Part shown: piece by piece, positions 7,500 to 15,898 of the stretch
Layout of the letters: every line of letters starts with the position of its first letter
Position numbering within the stretch: position 1 is the stretch's first letter
NCBI GenBank assembly: GCA_937884995.1
Contig: CAKZZL010000012.1
Span: 1-64,000 of the forward strand
DNA length: 64,000 nt
Source: an uncultured Clostridia bacterium
GTDB taxonomy: Bacteria > Bacillota > Clostridia > Oscillospirales > Acutalibacteraceae
Direction of reading: 5' to 3'
The notes under the pieces: generated by a model
Database searches by the model: none
What the model was told of the DNA's origin: nothing
The model's input: only the letters and a program-made list of their open reading frames with translations
Translations under genes and position numbers: made by a program

Positions 7500-8789
7500 A
7501 TGTTTCTGAGAATGGTCAGAGGTGCTCTTTTCAGACAAAAGGGCAAAATGCTGATGATAGCATTTACAATTCTTTTAGGTGCATCACTTGCTACCTCAAT
7601 GCTGAACGTAATGCTTGACGTTGGTGATAAGGTAAACCAGGAGCTTAAAGCCTACGGTGCAAATATTACCGTAGTTCCAAAAGAAAACAGTGTTATTGAC
7701 GATATTTACGAGCTTGAGGGCGAGAACGCCGATGAAATCAAAAGCGCCTATCTCAAAGAGGACGAGCTTGGTAAAATTAAAACCATTTTCTGGGCGTTTA
7801 ATATTGTTGATTTCGCTCCGTTTATTGATACAACCGTTAACCTTAACGGAAGTGAAGTTAAATTAGTCGGTTCGTGGTATAATCACCACTTATCTCTGCC
7901 AACGGGCGAGGAACTTGATACAGGCGTTACCTCGCTTCGTTCCTGGTGGGATATTACAGACGGCGAATGGGCTGATGAGCAGAAGGATACAAACGGCGTA
8001 ATGGTTGGCACTCTGCTTGCACAGACACAGGGAATAAAGGCAGGCGATACAATAACCGTATCTACAAAGAACGCTACAAAAAATCTGAAGGTTGTCGGTA
8101 TATTTGACTGCGGCAGCGATGAGGACGAACAGTTATACACAACGCTTGATAATGCACAGGAGCTTTCAAATACCGACGGCTTGCTGTCGAGCATTGAGGT
8201 AAGCGCGCTCACAACACCTGATAACGAGCTTGCAAGAAAAGCCGCAAAGGACCCAAGCTCGCTTTCCATAGCAGACTACGAAACCTGGTACTGTACCGCT
8301 TATGCAAGCTCAATTTGCTATCAGATTCAGGAGGTAATAACGGATTCCGTTGCCTCCCCTGTAAGACAGGTCGCTGAATCCGAGGGTGCTATTATGGAAA
8401 AAACGCAGCTTCTGATGATTTTGATTACGATACTTTCGTTAGTAGGCTCGGCGCTCGGTATATCAAATCTTGTTACCGCAAGCGTAATGGAACGTTCAAA
8501 TGAACTCGGACTCCTTAAAGCAATCGGCGCAAAGGACGGAGCGATTTCCGCTCTCGTGCTTACGGAAATTATGATTACTGCTCTGTTCGGAGGTGCAGCG
8601 GGATATTTTGTTGGCTACGGCTTTGCCCAAATTATCGGACAAACGGTATTCGGCTCAGCGATTGATATGAAGCCGCTGGTTATTCCGATTGTCGCCGTGC
8701 TGATTGTAGTGGTTACGCTGTTCGGCAGTATTCCCGCTATCAGGACTCTTTTGAGGATGAAACCGGCGGAGGTATTGCACGGACGTTAA
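7500..8789 (+). CDS. FtsX-like ABC permease of the iron operon, copy 1
   Basis: This 429-residue protein has the MacB layout: one N-terminal helix, a large outside domain and three C-terminal helices, with the coupling segment 'ASVMERSNELGLLKAIGAKDG'. GGAGG is seven bases before the ATG, and it follows DUF2318 by 11 bases. In the P19/FTR1 systems of other bacteria two adjacent FtsX permeases and one ATPase occupy this position; the match argues that this unit is the same system. What they move is not known. Confidence 0.88.
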   Translation: MFLRMVRGALFRQKGKMLMIAFTILLGASLATSMLNVMLDVGDKVNQELKAYGANITVVPKENSVIDDIYELEGENADEIKSAYLKEDELGKIKTIFWAFNIVDFAPFIDTTVNLNGSEVKLVGSWYNHHLSLPTGEELDTGVTSLRSWWDITDGEWADEQKDTNGVMVGTLLAQTQGIKAGDTITVSTKNATKNLKVVGIFDCGSDEDEQLYTTLDNAQELSNTDGLLSSIEVSALTTPDNELARKAAKDPSSLSIADYETWYCTAYASSICYQIQEVITDSVASPVRQVAESEGAIMEKTQLLMILITILSLVGSALGISNLVTASVMERSNELGLLKAIGAKDGAISALVLTEIMITALFGGAAGYFVGYGFAQIIGQTVFGSAIDMKPLVIPIVAVLIVVVTLFGSIPAIRTLLRMKPAEVLHGR

Positions 8790-8834
8790 ACCAAACAACG
8801 CATAAAATATTAATCAACTAATGGAGAAAGCAAT

Positions 8835-10016
8835 ATGAAAAAACGCAGAATGTTCTTTCGTATGATAACTGCTTCCCTTATACGCCGCCGTTCAAGAATG
8901 TTTGTAGCACTGCTCGCCATCGCAGTCGGCGCAACTATTCTTTCGGGACTGACAACGATTTACTATGACGTTCCGAAACAGATGGGTGAACAGTTCAGAA
9001 ACTACGGCGCAAATATGATTTTTGTTGCTTCAGCCGATTCAGACGGCTTAACGACAGAAAGCGTTGACGAGGCGTTATCTTATATTAAAAACGACCAAAT
9101 AGTCGGCGTTGCACCGTACAGATATGAAACAGTAACGGTCAACGAGCAACCTGTTATAGTGGCGGGCACAGACCTTTCCGGCGCACAGAAAACAAGTCCT
9201 TACTGGTACATAACAGGCGAATGGCCATCTGCTGGCGGTCAGGTGCTTGTCGGCAAGGAAACGGCTGATTTACTAAGCGTAAAGGTCGGCGATACGATAA
9301 AGATGACGTATTCAGCGGAAGCGCTTGAAAATCCCGACCAGCCTGCCGAAACGGACAGAAGCCAAAATGAGGATGCCGTTAATATGACTTTTATGGTTGC
9401 AGGCACGCTTGATACAGGCGGAAGCGAAGAAAATTATATATTTATGTCACTTGAGGACGTCGCATCGCTTACAGGTGAAAGCTCAAAACTTGATGTCGCA
9501 GAGCTTTCCGTTTCTGCAACTCAAGAAGAATTGAACGGATATGTAGAAAAGATTTCTTCCTCTGTTTCAGACGTCACGCCAAGGCTTGTAAAGCGTGTAA
9601 CGCAATCGGAAACCACCGTTCTTTCAAAGTTGCAATCGCTTGTGCTTTTAGTTACGATTGTTGTGCTGCTGCTTATGATGATTTGCGTTGCCACGACAAT
9701 GATGGCGGTTGTTACCGAAAGAAGAAAGGAAATCGGGCTCAGGAAATCACTCGGAGCTTCCAATAAAAGTATTGTTTATGAATTTATGGGCGAGGGCGTT
9801 TTGCTCGGTGCTGTCGGCGGCTTACTCGGCTCGATACTCGGCTTCGTCTTTGCACAGGCGGTTAGCGTGAATGTATTTAACAGCACGATTACCTTCCGCC
9901 CTCTGCTTGTTCCGATAACAATACTTGCCTCAATGGTAGTAACAGGCGCTGCTTGTCTGATACCCGTCAGAAACGCAACGGAGGTTGACCCCGCACTTGT
10001 ACTGAAAGGAGAATAA
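8835..10016 (+). CDS. FtsX-like ABC permease of the iron operon, copy 2
   Basis: This second MacB-type permease (393 residues) has the same layout as its neighbour, with coupling segment 'MAVVTERRKEIGLRKSLGAS' near residues 293-312. The sequence GGAGAAAGCA precedes the ATG. It probably forms a heterodimer with the preceding permease, driven by the ATPase encoded three bases downstream. The two proteins are clearly diverged rather than a recent duplication. Confidence 0.88.
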   Translation: MKKRRMFFRMITASLIRRRSRMFVALLAIAVGATILSGLTTIYYDVPKQMGEQFRNYGANMIFVASADSDGLTTESVDEALSYIKNDQIVGVAPYRYETVTVNEQPVIVAGTDLSGAQKTSPYWYITGEWPSAGGQVLVGKETADLLSVKVGDTIKMTYSAEALENPDQPAETDRSQNEDAVNMTFMVAGTLDTGGSEENYIFMSLEDVASLTGESSKLDVAELSVSATQEELNGYVEKISSSVSDVTPRLVKRVTQSETTVLSKLQSLVLLVTIVVLLLMMICVATTMMAVVTERRKEIGLRKSLGASNKSIVYEFMGEGVLLGAVGGLLGSILGFVFAQAVSVNVFNSTITFRPLLVPITILASMVVTGAACLIPVRNATEVDPALVLKGE

Positions 10017-10019
10017 CCG

Positions 10020-10724
10020 ATGAGTTTACTTGAATTAAAAAATGTTTCAAAAATATACGGACCGCTGAAAGCGCTTGACGACATCAGCCTTAAGGTTGAG
10101 GAAGGTGAATGGGTAGCTATTATGGGTCCTTCTGGCTCAGGCAAGAGCACCATGATGAATATTATCAGCTGTCTTGATAAGCCCTCGCTCGGCGAGGTGC
10201 TGCTTGACGGAGTGGATATTGCAAAGGAGAGCTCAAAAAAACTTACGGAAATCCGTAGGGACAAAATCGGTCTTATTTTCCAGCAGTTCCATCTTGTTAA
10301 TTACTTAACCGCAGTTGAAAACGTTATGGTGGCGCAGTATTACCACAGTATGCCTGATGAGCAGGAGGCACTTGAAGCACTTGAAAGAGTGGGGCTAAAA
10401 GACAGAGCGAAGCATCTTCCCTCGCAGCTTTCAGGCGGCGAGCAGCAGAGAGTTTGTATTGCTAGAGCGCTGATAAATCATCCCGAAATTATCCTTGCGG
10501 ACGAGCCAACGGGCAATCTTGACGAGGCAAATGAAAATATCGTGCTTGATTTGTTTCAACAGCTTCACGACGAAGGCACTACGCTTATTGTTGTTACGCA
10601 TGACCCTGAAGTTGGCGAGGTAGCACAGAGAACCGTTATTCTTAATCACGGCAAGATTGACAGAGAGATTATCAATGAAAACTTCGGCAAGAAAAAGCAG
10701 GAGGAACAGAGCAATGAGGCTTAA
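10020..10724 (+). CDS. ABC ATP-binding protein of the iron operon
   Basis: This 234-residue ATPase has Walker A GPSGSGKST, signature LSGGEQQR and Walker B ILADEPTGNLDE, and belongs to the LolD/MacB subfamily. It follows the second permease with almost no gap, and its end overlaps the FMN-binding lipoprotein gene by 11 bases. It likely energises the two FtsX permeases just upstream. Confidence 0.92.
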   Translation: MSLLELKNVSKIYGPLKALDDISLKVEEGEWVAIMGPSGSGKSTMMNIISCLDKPSLGEVLLDGVDIAKESSKKLTEIRRDKIGLIFQQFHLVNYLTAVENVMVAQYYHSMPDEQEALEALERVGLKDRAKHLPSQLSGGEQQRVCIARALINHPEIILADEPTGNLDEANENIVLDLFQQLHDEGTTLIVVTHDPEVGEVAQRTVILNHGKIDREIINENFGKKKQEEQSNEA

Positions 10725-11157
10725 AAAGGTTTTAGCAATTATTTTGGCAATAATCGTTGTTGCAGTTTCCTTTGCAGGCTGCGGCAGTTCAAAGACTTAT
10801 GCGGACGGAACCTATATCGGCAAAAGCAGCATTATTGAGGATAATGACGGCGAGGGCGACGGCTACGGCGAGGTAACCATTACAATAAAAGACGGTAAGA
10901 TTACCGAATGTACGTTTAACACCTACGAGCCTGACGGCACGCTTAAGGACGAGGATTACGGCAAGCAAAACGGAGAGATTGCCAATCAGGATTATTATAA
11001 CAAGGCACAAAAGGCGCTTGCAGGCTCAAAGGAATACGCAAGGCTTCTCGTGGAAAGCGGCGACTATCATTCAATAGATGCCATCAGCGGCGCTACTATT
11101 TCCTACGATCAGTTTATGGAAGCGGTTGACGACGCACTAAGGCAGGCAAAGCAGTAA
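10714..11157 (+). CDS. FMN-binding domain lipoprotein (covalently flavinylated)
   Basis: The 147-residue product has a lipoprotein signal with Cys23 (VSFAGCGSS) and one FMN-binding domain containing DAISGATIS, in which Thr128 is the expected site of covalent FMN attachment by an ApbE transferase. Such proteins carry electrons outside the membrane. The start at ATG 10714 overlaps the upstream ATPase gene; GGAGG is nearby. In this operon it links the iron-transport genes to the membrane redox genes downstream, so a role in ferric reduction is a reasonable inference. No apbE gene is in the window. Confidence 0.88.
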   Translation: MRLKKVLAIILAIIVVAVSFAGCGSSKTYADGTYIGKSSIIEDNDGEGDGYGEVTITIKDGKITECTFNTYEPDGTLKDEDYGKQNGEIANQDYYNKAQKALAGSKEYARLLVESGDYHSIDAISGATISYDQFMEAVDDALRQAKQ

Positions 11158-11158
11158 A

Positions 11159-11656
11159 ATGAAAAATACAATCTTACGCTGGCTGATGCGTGCAGGCGTG
11201 CTCGTATTGATTCTCGGAATTCCTTTCACGGCTCTCGGCGGATTTTCGTTAATCCAAAGTGGCGGAGTTGACGCTGTTTCAAGCGCGACATCCTATGCCT
11301 TTGACCCAAACGATGTATCGGGCGAATACGTGGTGCTGATAAACAAAGAGCGCCACAGCGACACTATTGACGTGTGGACTGCCTTTTTTCAAGGTGAGAA
11401 TATTCCCGTTGTCCTTGACGACATATCCTGTATGATTTGCAAGGGCGACGAGGGAGCAAAGGGCTATGCCGAAATCTGTCAGGCAAGGTTACCCGAAAAT
11501 CAGATGAAAATCAAAAGCGAAAATTCACTCCTTTTAATGTCAAAGGGTGAATACGGAAAATTTGATATTATCATCCTTTCAAAAGAGGTTGCCGATATGT
11601 ATGCGGCAGACAGCATCAGAAAAAACAATAATATAACGACGGTAAATATCGTATGA
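11159..11656 (+). CDS. Hypothetical membrane-anchored protein with a flavinylation-like motif
   Basis: The 165-residue protein has one N-terminal membrane helix (about residues 9-34), immediately followed outside by DAVSSATSY, which resembles the ApbE target pattern D-x-x-S/T-G-A-T with Ser in place of Gly (candidate Thr44). The rest is a soluble domain with a CMIC pair and no family I recognise. It starts one base after the FMN-lipoprotein stop codon and its end overlaps the next gene (ATGA). The context suggests a redox partner in the flavin/iron operon; the motif alone does not prove flavinylation. Confidence 0.65.
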   Translation: MKNTILRWLMRAGVLVLILGIPFTALGGFSLIQSGGVDAVSSATSYAFDPNDVSGEYVVLINKERHSDTIDVWTAFFQGENIPVVLDDISCMICKGDEGAKGYAEICQARLPENQMKIKSENSLLLMSKGEYGKFDIIILSKEVADMYAADSIRKNNNITTVNIV

Positions 11657-12192
11657 GAAAAACGAACGCAGTAATAAGTCATTTAATAATTTTGCTATTC
11701 ATAGTGCATGGAGTAATGGGAGCCTTCAACCTTATGGGAGTAGGCTCTGTTACAACACGCGTTATTGCATGGTCTATGGTAGGCTTAATCTGCGTTCATA
11801 CTGTTTTGGGAACGGCTTTAACCGTTCAGACCCTACAGGCGCAAAAGAAAGCAGGCGTATCATATTTTAAAGACAATCTGCTGTTTTGGGCAAGACGGTT
11901 CAGCGGCTTTTTAATTATGGTGCTGATATTCTTCCATATTTTTGCCTTTTCAGGTGTCAGTGCAGACCATTACAGACTGCCGAATTTTGACGTATTCAAG
12001 CTGATAACGCAGATTTTGCTTGTCGTTTCAATTGCGTTTCATATTATTACAAACACAAAACCGCTTCTCATTGCCTGCGGCATTAAAAAGCTGAAGCCGA
12101 AAGTAAACGATATTGTTTTTTGGATATCTGTTTTACTGCTCTTTATGGCAACGGCGTTCATCATTTATTATGTGAGGTGGGCGGCAATATGA
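11653..12192 (+). CDS. Cytochrome-b-like membrane anchor of the fumarate reductase module
   Basis: This 179-residue integral membrane protein has about five helices and several intramembrane histidines (near residues 10, 19, 49, 101 and 128) that could ligate b-type haem, as in SdhC/FrdC anchors. It overlaps both neighbours by ATGA junctions and lies directly before FrdA and FrdB, so it is the likely membrane subunit. Direct sequence identity to SdhC is weak by eye; a ferric-reductase-like role is an alternative. Confidence 0.6.
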   Translation: MRKTNAVISHLIILLFIVHGVMGAFNLMGVGSVTTRVIAWSMVGLICVHTVLGTALTVQTLQAQKKAGVSYFKDNLLFWARRFSGFLIMVLIFFHIFAFSGVSADHYRLPNFDVFKLITQILLVVSIAFHIITNTKPLLIACGIKKLKPKVNDIVFWISVLLLFMATAFIIYYVRWAAI

Positions 12193-13769
12193 CGAAGAGA
12201 AAAGTAAATATTATCGGCGCAGGACTTGCAGGACTGTCCGCTTCCATTCATTTGGCGCAGCAAAATGTTCCAAGTCGCTTGATATCCCTTCAACCGTCGG
12301 AGCGTGCTCAGTCCGTTATGGCGGAGGGCGGAATTAATGCGGCGATCAATACTATGGGAGAAAACGACGAACCCCTTAATCATTATAACGACACTTTAAA
12401 GGGCGGAGCATTTCTTGCGGACGAAAACGCCGTTTGGAGCTTAACACAAAATGCTCCTCATATCGTGGAGTGGCTGTGCTCGCTCGGTGTACCTTTTAAT
12501 ATGAAGGGCAATACGCTCGTGCTTCGTAATTTTGGCGGTCAAAAGAAAAAACGCACTGCTTATTCAAAAAGCAGTACGGGTAAAATCCTGATGTCCGCCT
12601 TGATTGATGAGGCAAGGAAGTATGAAGCTCAAGGTCTGATTAAGCGTTATCCCCATCATCAGTTAACCGAATTTATCATTAATGATGAAGTCTGTGAGGG
12701 TGTGAAAATCACAGATTTATATACAGGTAATACAGGCAAGCTTTACGGAGCGGTTATTGTTTGCACGGGCGGTATGAACAGTCTTTTCCCTGAAATGACT
12801 ACGGGAACTGCCGTAAATACGGGCGACGTTACCGCGCAAGCCTTTTCACAGGGCGTTGCGCTTGCTAACCTTGAATTTATACAGTATCATCCGACAACCG
12901 CCGCAATCCCCGGAAAGCGTATGCTGATATCCGAAGCAGCAAGAGGCGAAGGCGGCAGATTATTTATATATAAAGATAATAAGCCCTTCTATTTTATGGA
13001 AGAAAAATATCCAGAGCTCGGTAATCTTATGCCCCGTGACGTCGTGTCCCGTGAGATGGCGGCACTTGGCGAGCAGGTATATCTTGATATGACGGGCATT
13101 GACAGCGAGGTATGGAAAAGCAGACTTTTCGATTTACAGGAGGAATGCATCCGCCTGCTCGGAAAAGACCCGCAAAAGGAATATATTAAGGTTTCACCCG
13201 GCATTCACTATTTTATGGGCGGAATTGATGTTGATGAGCAACACCGAACTAATTTATCAGGGCTTTATGCTGCGGGAGAATGTGCCTGCCAATATCACGG
13301 AGCAAACCGTCTCGGCGGCAATTCTATGCTCGGCGCAATCTACGGAGGAAGCGTTGCGGCAAATATGGCTGCAGATTACGTTAAAACCGTTGATTATAAA
13401 GACTCTGAATGGACTGAAAATAATTCCTGCAATTTACTTTATGATTATGCCGTCAATGATGAAATAGCGGAAATTATGAAAAATGCTCTCGGCATATTCA
13501 GAGATAAACAAACGCTTGAAAAGGCTGTTTCAGACCTTGAAGCAAAAGCGGGTGCAAAAATGATGACTGATGTTTTTGCAAACAGATACCTACTTGTGAA
13601 GGCAATGCTGCTTTCTGCTCTTAACAGAGAGGAAAGCAGGGGCGCACACACAAGAACGGATTTCCCGGAAAAGGATGACGAGCATTTTAGAAAAACAACG
13701 GTTGTTAAATGCAGTGGCTTTGATATTACCCTTTCTATGCGAGATATTGCAGAGAGGAGGGCAGATTGA
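12189..13769 (+). CDS. frdA: Fumarate reductase/succinate dehydrogenase-type flavoprotein subunit
   Basis: The 526-residue protein has an N-terminal FAD-binding GAGLAGLSAS, the substrate segment 'EFIQYHPTT' near residue 232 and the catalytic 'EAARGEGG' arginine near 252, then NRLGGNSMLGAIYGG near the FAD ribityl site. There is no signal peptide, so it faces the cytoplasm. The position of the His that carries covalent FAD in Sdh/Frd is ERAQSVMAEGG here, without His, so FAD is probably non-covalent. It overlaps the anchor gene (ATGA) and FrdB (TGATG). Fumarate reduction or a related enoate reduction, linked to the membrane anchor, is the likely reaction. Confidence 0.85.
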   Translation: MTKRKVNIIGAGLAGLSASIHLAQQNVPSRLISLQPSERAQSVMAEGGINAAINTMGENDEPLNHYNDTLKGGAFLADENAVWSLTQNAPHIVEWLCSLGVPFNMKGNTLVLRNFGGQKKKRTAYSKSSTGKILMSALIDEARKYEAQGLIKRYPHHQLTEFIINDEVCEGVKITDLYTGNTGKLYGAVIVCTGGMNSLFPEMTTGTAVNTGDVTAQAFSQGVALANLEFIQYHPTTAAIPGKRMLISEAARGEGGRLFIYKDNKPFYFMEEKYPELGNLMPRDVVSREMAALGEQVYLDMTGIDSEVWKSRLFDLQEECIRLLGKDPQKEYIKVSPGIHYFMGGIDVDEQHRTNLSGLYAAGECACQYHGANRLGGNSMLGAIYGGSVAANMAADYVKTVDYKDSEWTENNSCNLLYDYAVNDEIAEIMKNALGIFRDKQTLEKAVSDLEAKAGAKMMTDVFANRYLLVKAMLLSALNREESRGAHTRTDFPEKDDEHFRKTTVVKCSGFDITLSMRDIAERRAD

Positions 13770-14452
13770 TGAAATACGCGCTGAAGATACTCAGAAGGAA
13801 ATCAGCGGCTGATACTCCGGTTTGGAAGTCCTATGAGTTTGAAACTGAGCTTGAAAGCGTTACCGTTGCAACTGCTCTATCCCTGATAAACAAAAGCTTA
13901 TCAGACAAAATAATGTGGGACTGCTCCTGCCTTCAAAAGAAGTGCGGTGCTTGTGCAATGGTCATTAACGGCAGACCGGCGCTTGCCTGCGACACGAGGC
14001 TGAGTGAGCTTAAGGGTGAAATAACCGTTGAACCTCTGAGAAAGTTCCCTGTTATTCAGGATTTGGTTGTTGACAGAACGATTTTATATCAAAATTTAGA
14101 GGCAATTAATGCTTGGCTGAATGGAAATGCCAATGCAAGCGAAAAGCAAAACGAGATGCTCTACGAGGCTTCACGCTGTTTGCAATGTGGCTGCTGCCTT
14201 GAAATCTGCCCAAACTTTTATTCAGGCGGAAATTTTTTCGGTATGTCTTCTATGGTTCCTGTTGCAAGACTTTTAGAGGAGTTGCCAAGAGAAGAAGAAA
14301 AAGAACTACGTAGAAAATATCAAAAGCATATTTATTCGGGCTGCGGCAAATCGCTCGCCTGCAGAGATATTTGCCCTGCAAAAATAGATATGGAAAAGCT
14401 ACTTGTTAATTCTAATGCAATTACGCTTTGGAAGTATTTACTCAGAAAATAA
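13769..14452 (+). CDS. frdB: Fumarate reductase/succinate dehydrogenase-type iron-sulfur subunit
   Basis: The 227-residue protein has an N-terminal 2Fe-2S ferredoxin domain (DCSCLQKKCGAC near residue 51, fourth Cys near 74) and a C-terminal domain with CLQCGCCLEICP and CGKSLACRDICP motifs for the two remaining clusters. GAGGAGGG precedes the ATG, which overlaps the FrdA stop codon. It would pass electrons between the membrane anchor and FrdA. It ends the ten-gene iron/redox operon, directly before a strong terminator. Confidence 0.88.
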   Translation: MKYALKILRRKSAADTPVWKSYEFETELESVTVATALSLINKSLSDKIMWDCSCLQKKCGACAMVINGRPALACDTRLSELKGEITVEPLRKFPVIQDLVVDRTILYQNLEAINAWLNGNANASEKQNEMLYEASRCLQCGCCLEICPNFYSGGNFFGMSSMVPVARLLEELPREEEKELRRKYQKHIYSGCGKSLACRDICPAKIDMEKLLVNSNAITLWKYLLRK

Positions 14453-14513
14453 GGCTCTTCAAGGGTAATGGTGGATTTTTTACCCACCATTACACCTGAA
14501 GAGCCGTTTTTTG
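14453..14513 (+). terminator. Intrinsic terminator of the iron/fumarate reductase operon
   Basis: GGCTCTTCA pairs with TGAAGAGCC at the base and TAATGGTGG with CCACCATTA above, forming a long hairpin that starts directly after the frdB stop codon and is followed by GTTTTTTG. Confidence 0.92.
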
Positions 14514-14608
14514 TTGGTATTGAACTTTATACCATTTTTTGAGGTGTCTTCTTTTTTTTATGGGTCACTTCATTTTATCGCATACATCATTTTTGTGAAC
14601 ATTTTCTC

Positions 14609-14637
14609 TTGTGTTAATACGCTTATTTCGGTACAAT
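14609..14637 (+). promoter_or_regulatory. Probable promoter of the capA-like gene
   Basis: TTGTGT (14609-14614) and TACAAT (14632-14637) with 17-base spacing lie about 55 bases before the start codon. Confidence 0.5.
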
Positions 14638-14691
14638 ATATATGAATGTTATTTATCAAATCTATGTGCGTTATAAAAAAAGGAATTGAAC

Positions 14692-15858
14692 ATGAATAAA
14701 GATTCTACCATTGTTTTTACCGGTGATATAGGCTTTGACCGCTATATGAACGGCAAATGGAACGACGATGAGCTTTTATCATGGGACATACTCAACTTTT
14801 TGTCTGACAGTGACCATGTTGTTGCAAACATTGAGGGCCCCATATTAGCAGGAAATACAAACACCATAAACAGTGGAGTAAAGCAATTACTTCACTCCAT
14901 CGATCCCGCTGCTACCTCAGTTTTGCGCAAGGCTCATGCTGATATATGGAACATCTGCAATAACCATATTATGGATGCAGGTCCCGAGGGAATAGTAGCT
15001 ACTCTGTCAGAGGCCGAAAAATTCGGTGCAAAGACCATAGGCGCCGGGATGAACATAGATGATGCTTCAAGGCCTCTTATTTTAAACGAGGCCGGTGGAA
15101 TAGGAATCTTCGGAGTAGGATACCAGCGCGCATGCAGAAAAGCCGATGAAGAAAAAGCCGGATGCCTCAGTTGGAGCGATATGGAACGCATAGAAAACAA
15201 TATCCGGGAAATCAAAAAGACTTGTCGCTGGTGTGTAGTTGTCGCTCACGGAGGTGAAGAATTTACCGCTCTTCCATCTCCGTATACAAGAGATCGTTAT
15301 CATGAATATCTTAATATGGGAGCAGACATTGTAATATGTCATCATCCCCATGTTCCAATGAATTATGAAACAGTCGGTGAGAAGATAATCTTCTACTCTC
15401 TCGGCAACTTTATTTTTGATACCGACTATCAACGCTCACAATTTAACACGGAAAAAGGATTGTTAATCAAGATTAGATTTTCAAAAGACAGCTTTTCCTG
15501 GGAGCCTATAGGACTAAAAATAGTCCGAGGTCCGGAAAGAATAGAAAAATCCGAACTTCCCTTAATTTTCAGAGATGTGGACGAAGAAGAATATATGCTG
15601 CTTGAACCACTTGCCGCAAAGATGTTTATTGAAAACACCAAGCGACAGCAAAGATTCCTTTTCCCGGAAAAATATACTGATGCAACTGAGGAAATATGGC
15701 AGGAAAATTTTTCAGAACCGCTTCGCAGCGGGAGAGTTCCGGGTGAAGTTCTTGATTTTGCAATAATCTGTCCTCTTGCGGAAAAAGAAAAAGAAAAAGC
15801 ATGGCAGAAAAGCAAACTTGAAGATGTAAAGACTTTTATTTTGGAACAGTTGACATAG
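14692..15858 (+). CDS. CapA family protein (PGA_cap metallophosphatase fold)
   Basis: This 388-residue protein has the CapA/YwtB-type phosphoesterase pattern: FTGDIGFDR at the N-terminus, NIEGPI, CNNH near residue 87, VVAHGGEEF, and CHHPHVP followed by YSLGNFIFD. The family includes poly-gamma-glutamate synthesis proteins, but many members are of unknown function. No signal peptide is seen, unlike capsule-associated CapA. ATG 14692 is preceded by AAAAGGAATTGA. It stands apart from any capsule gene; a cytosolic phosphoesterase role is as likely. The downstream CorA gene is 40 bases away. Confidence 0.8.
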   Translation: MNKDSTIVFTGDIGFDRYMNGKWNDDELLSWDILNFLSDSDHVVANIEGPILAGNTNTINSGVKQLLHSIDPAATSVLRKAHADIWNICNNHIMDAGPEGIVATLSEAEKFGAKTIGAGMNIDDASRPLILNEAGGIGIFGVGYQRACRKADEEKAGCLSWSDMERIENNIREIKKTCRWCVVVAHGGEEFTALPSPYTRDRYHEYLNMGADIVICHHPHVPMNYETVGEKIIFYSLGNFIFDTDYQRSQFNTEKGLLIKIRFSKDSFSWEPIGLKIVRGPERIEKSELPLIFRDVDEEEYMLLEPLAAKMFIENTKRQQRFLFPEKYTDATEEIWQENFSEPLRSGRVPGEVLDFAIICPLAEKEKEKAWQKSKLEDVKTFILEQLT

Positions 15859-15898
15859 ATTTTTTTCTTTACAGAATATCTACTTTGAGGATAAGGAT

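Noticed and set aside
12120..12188. Upstream in-frame start for FrdA
   Set aside because: It lies inside the membrane-anchor gene; the ATGA overlap at 12189 and the immediate FAD motif fit the shorter form.
14692..15858. CapA-like gene as evidence for a poly-gamma-glutamate capsule locus
   Set aside because: No signal peptide and no capB/capC-like neighbours.
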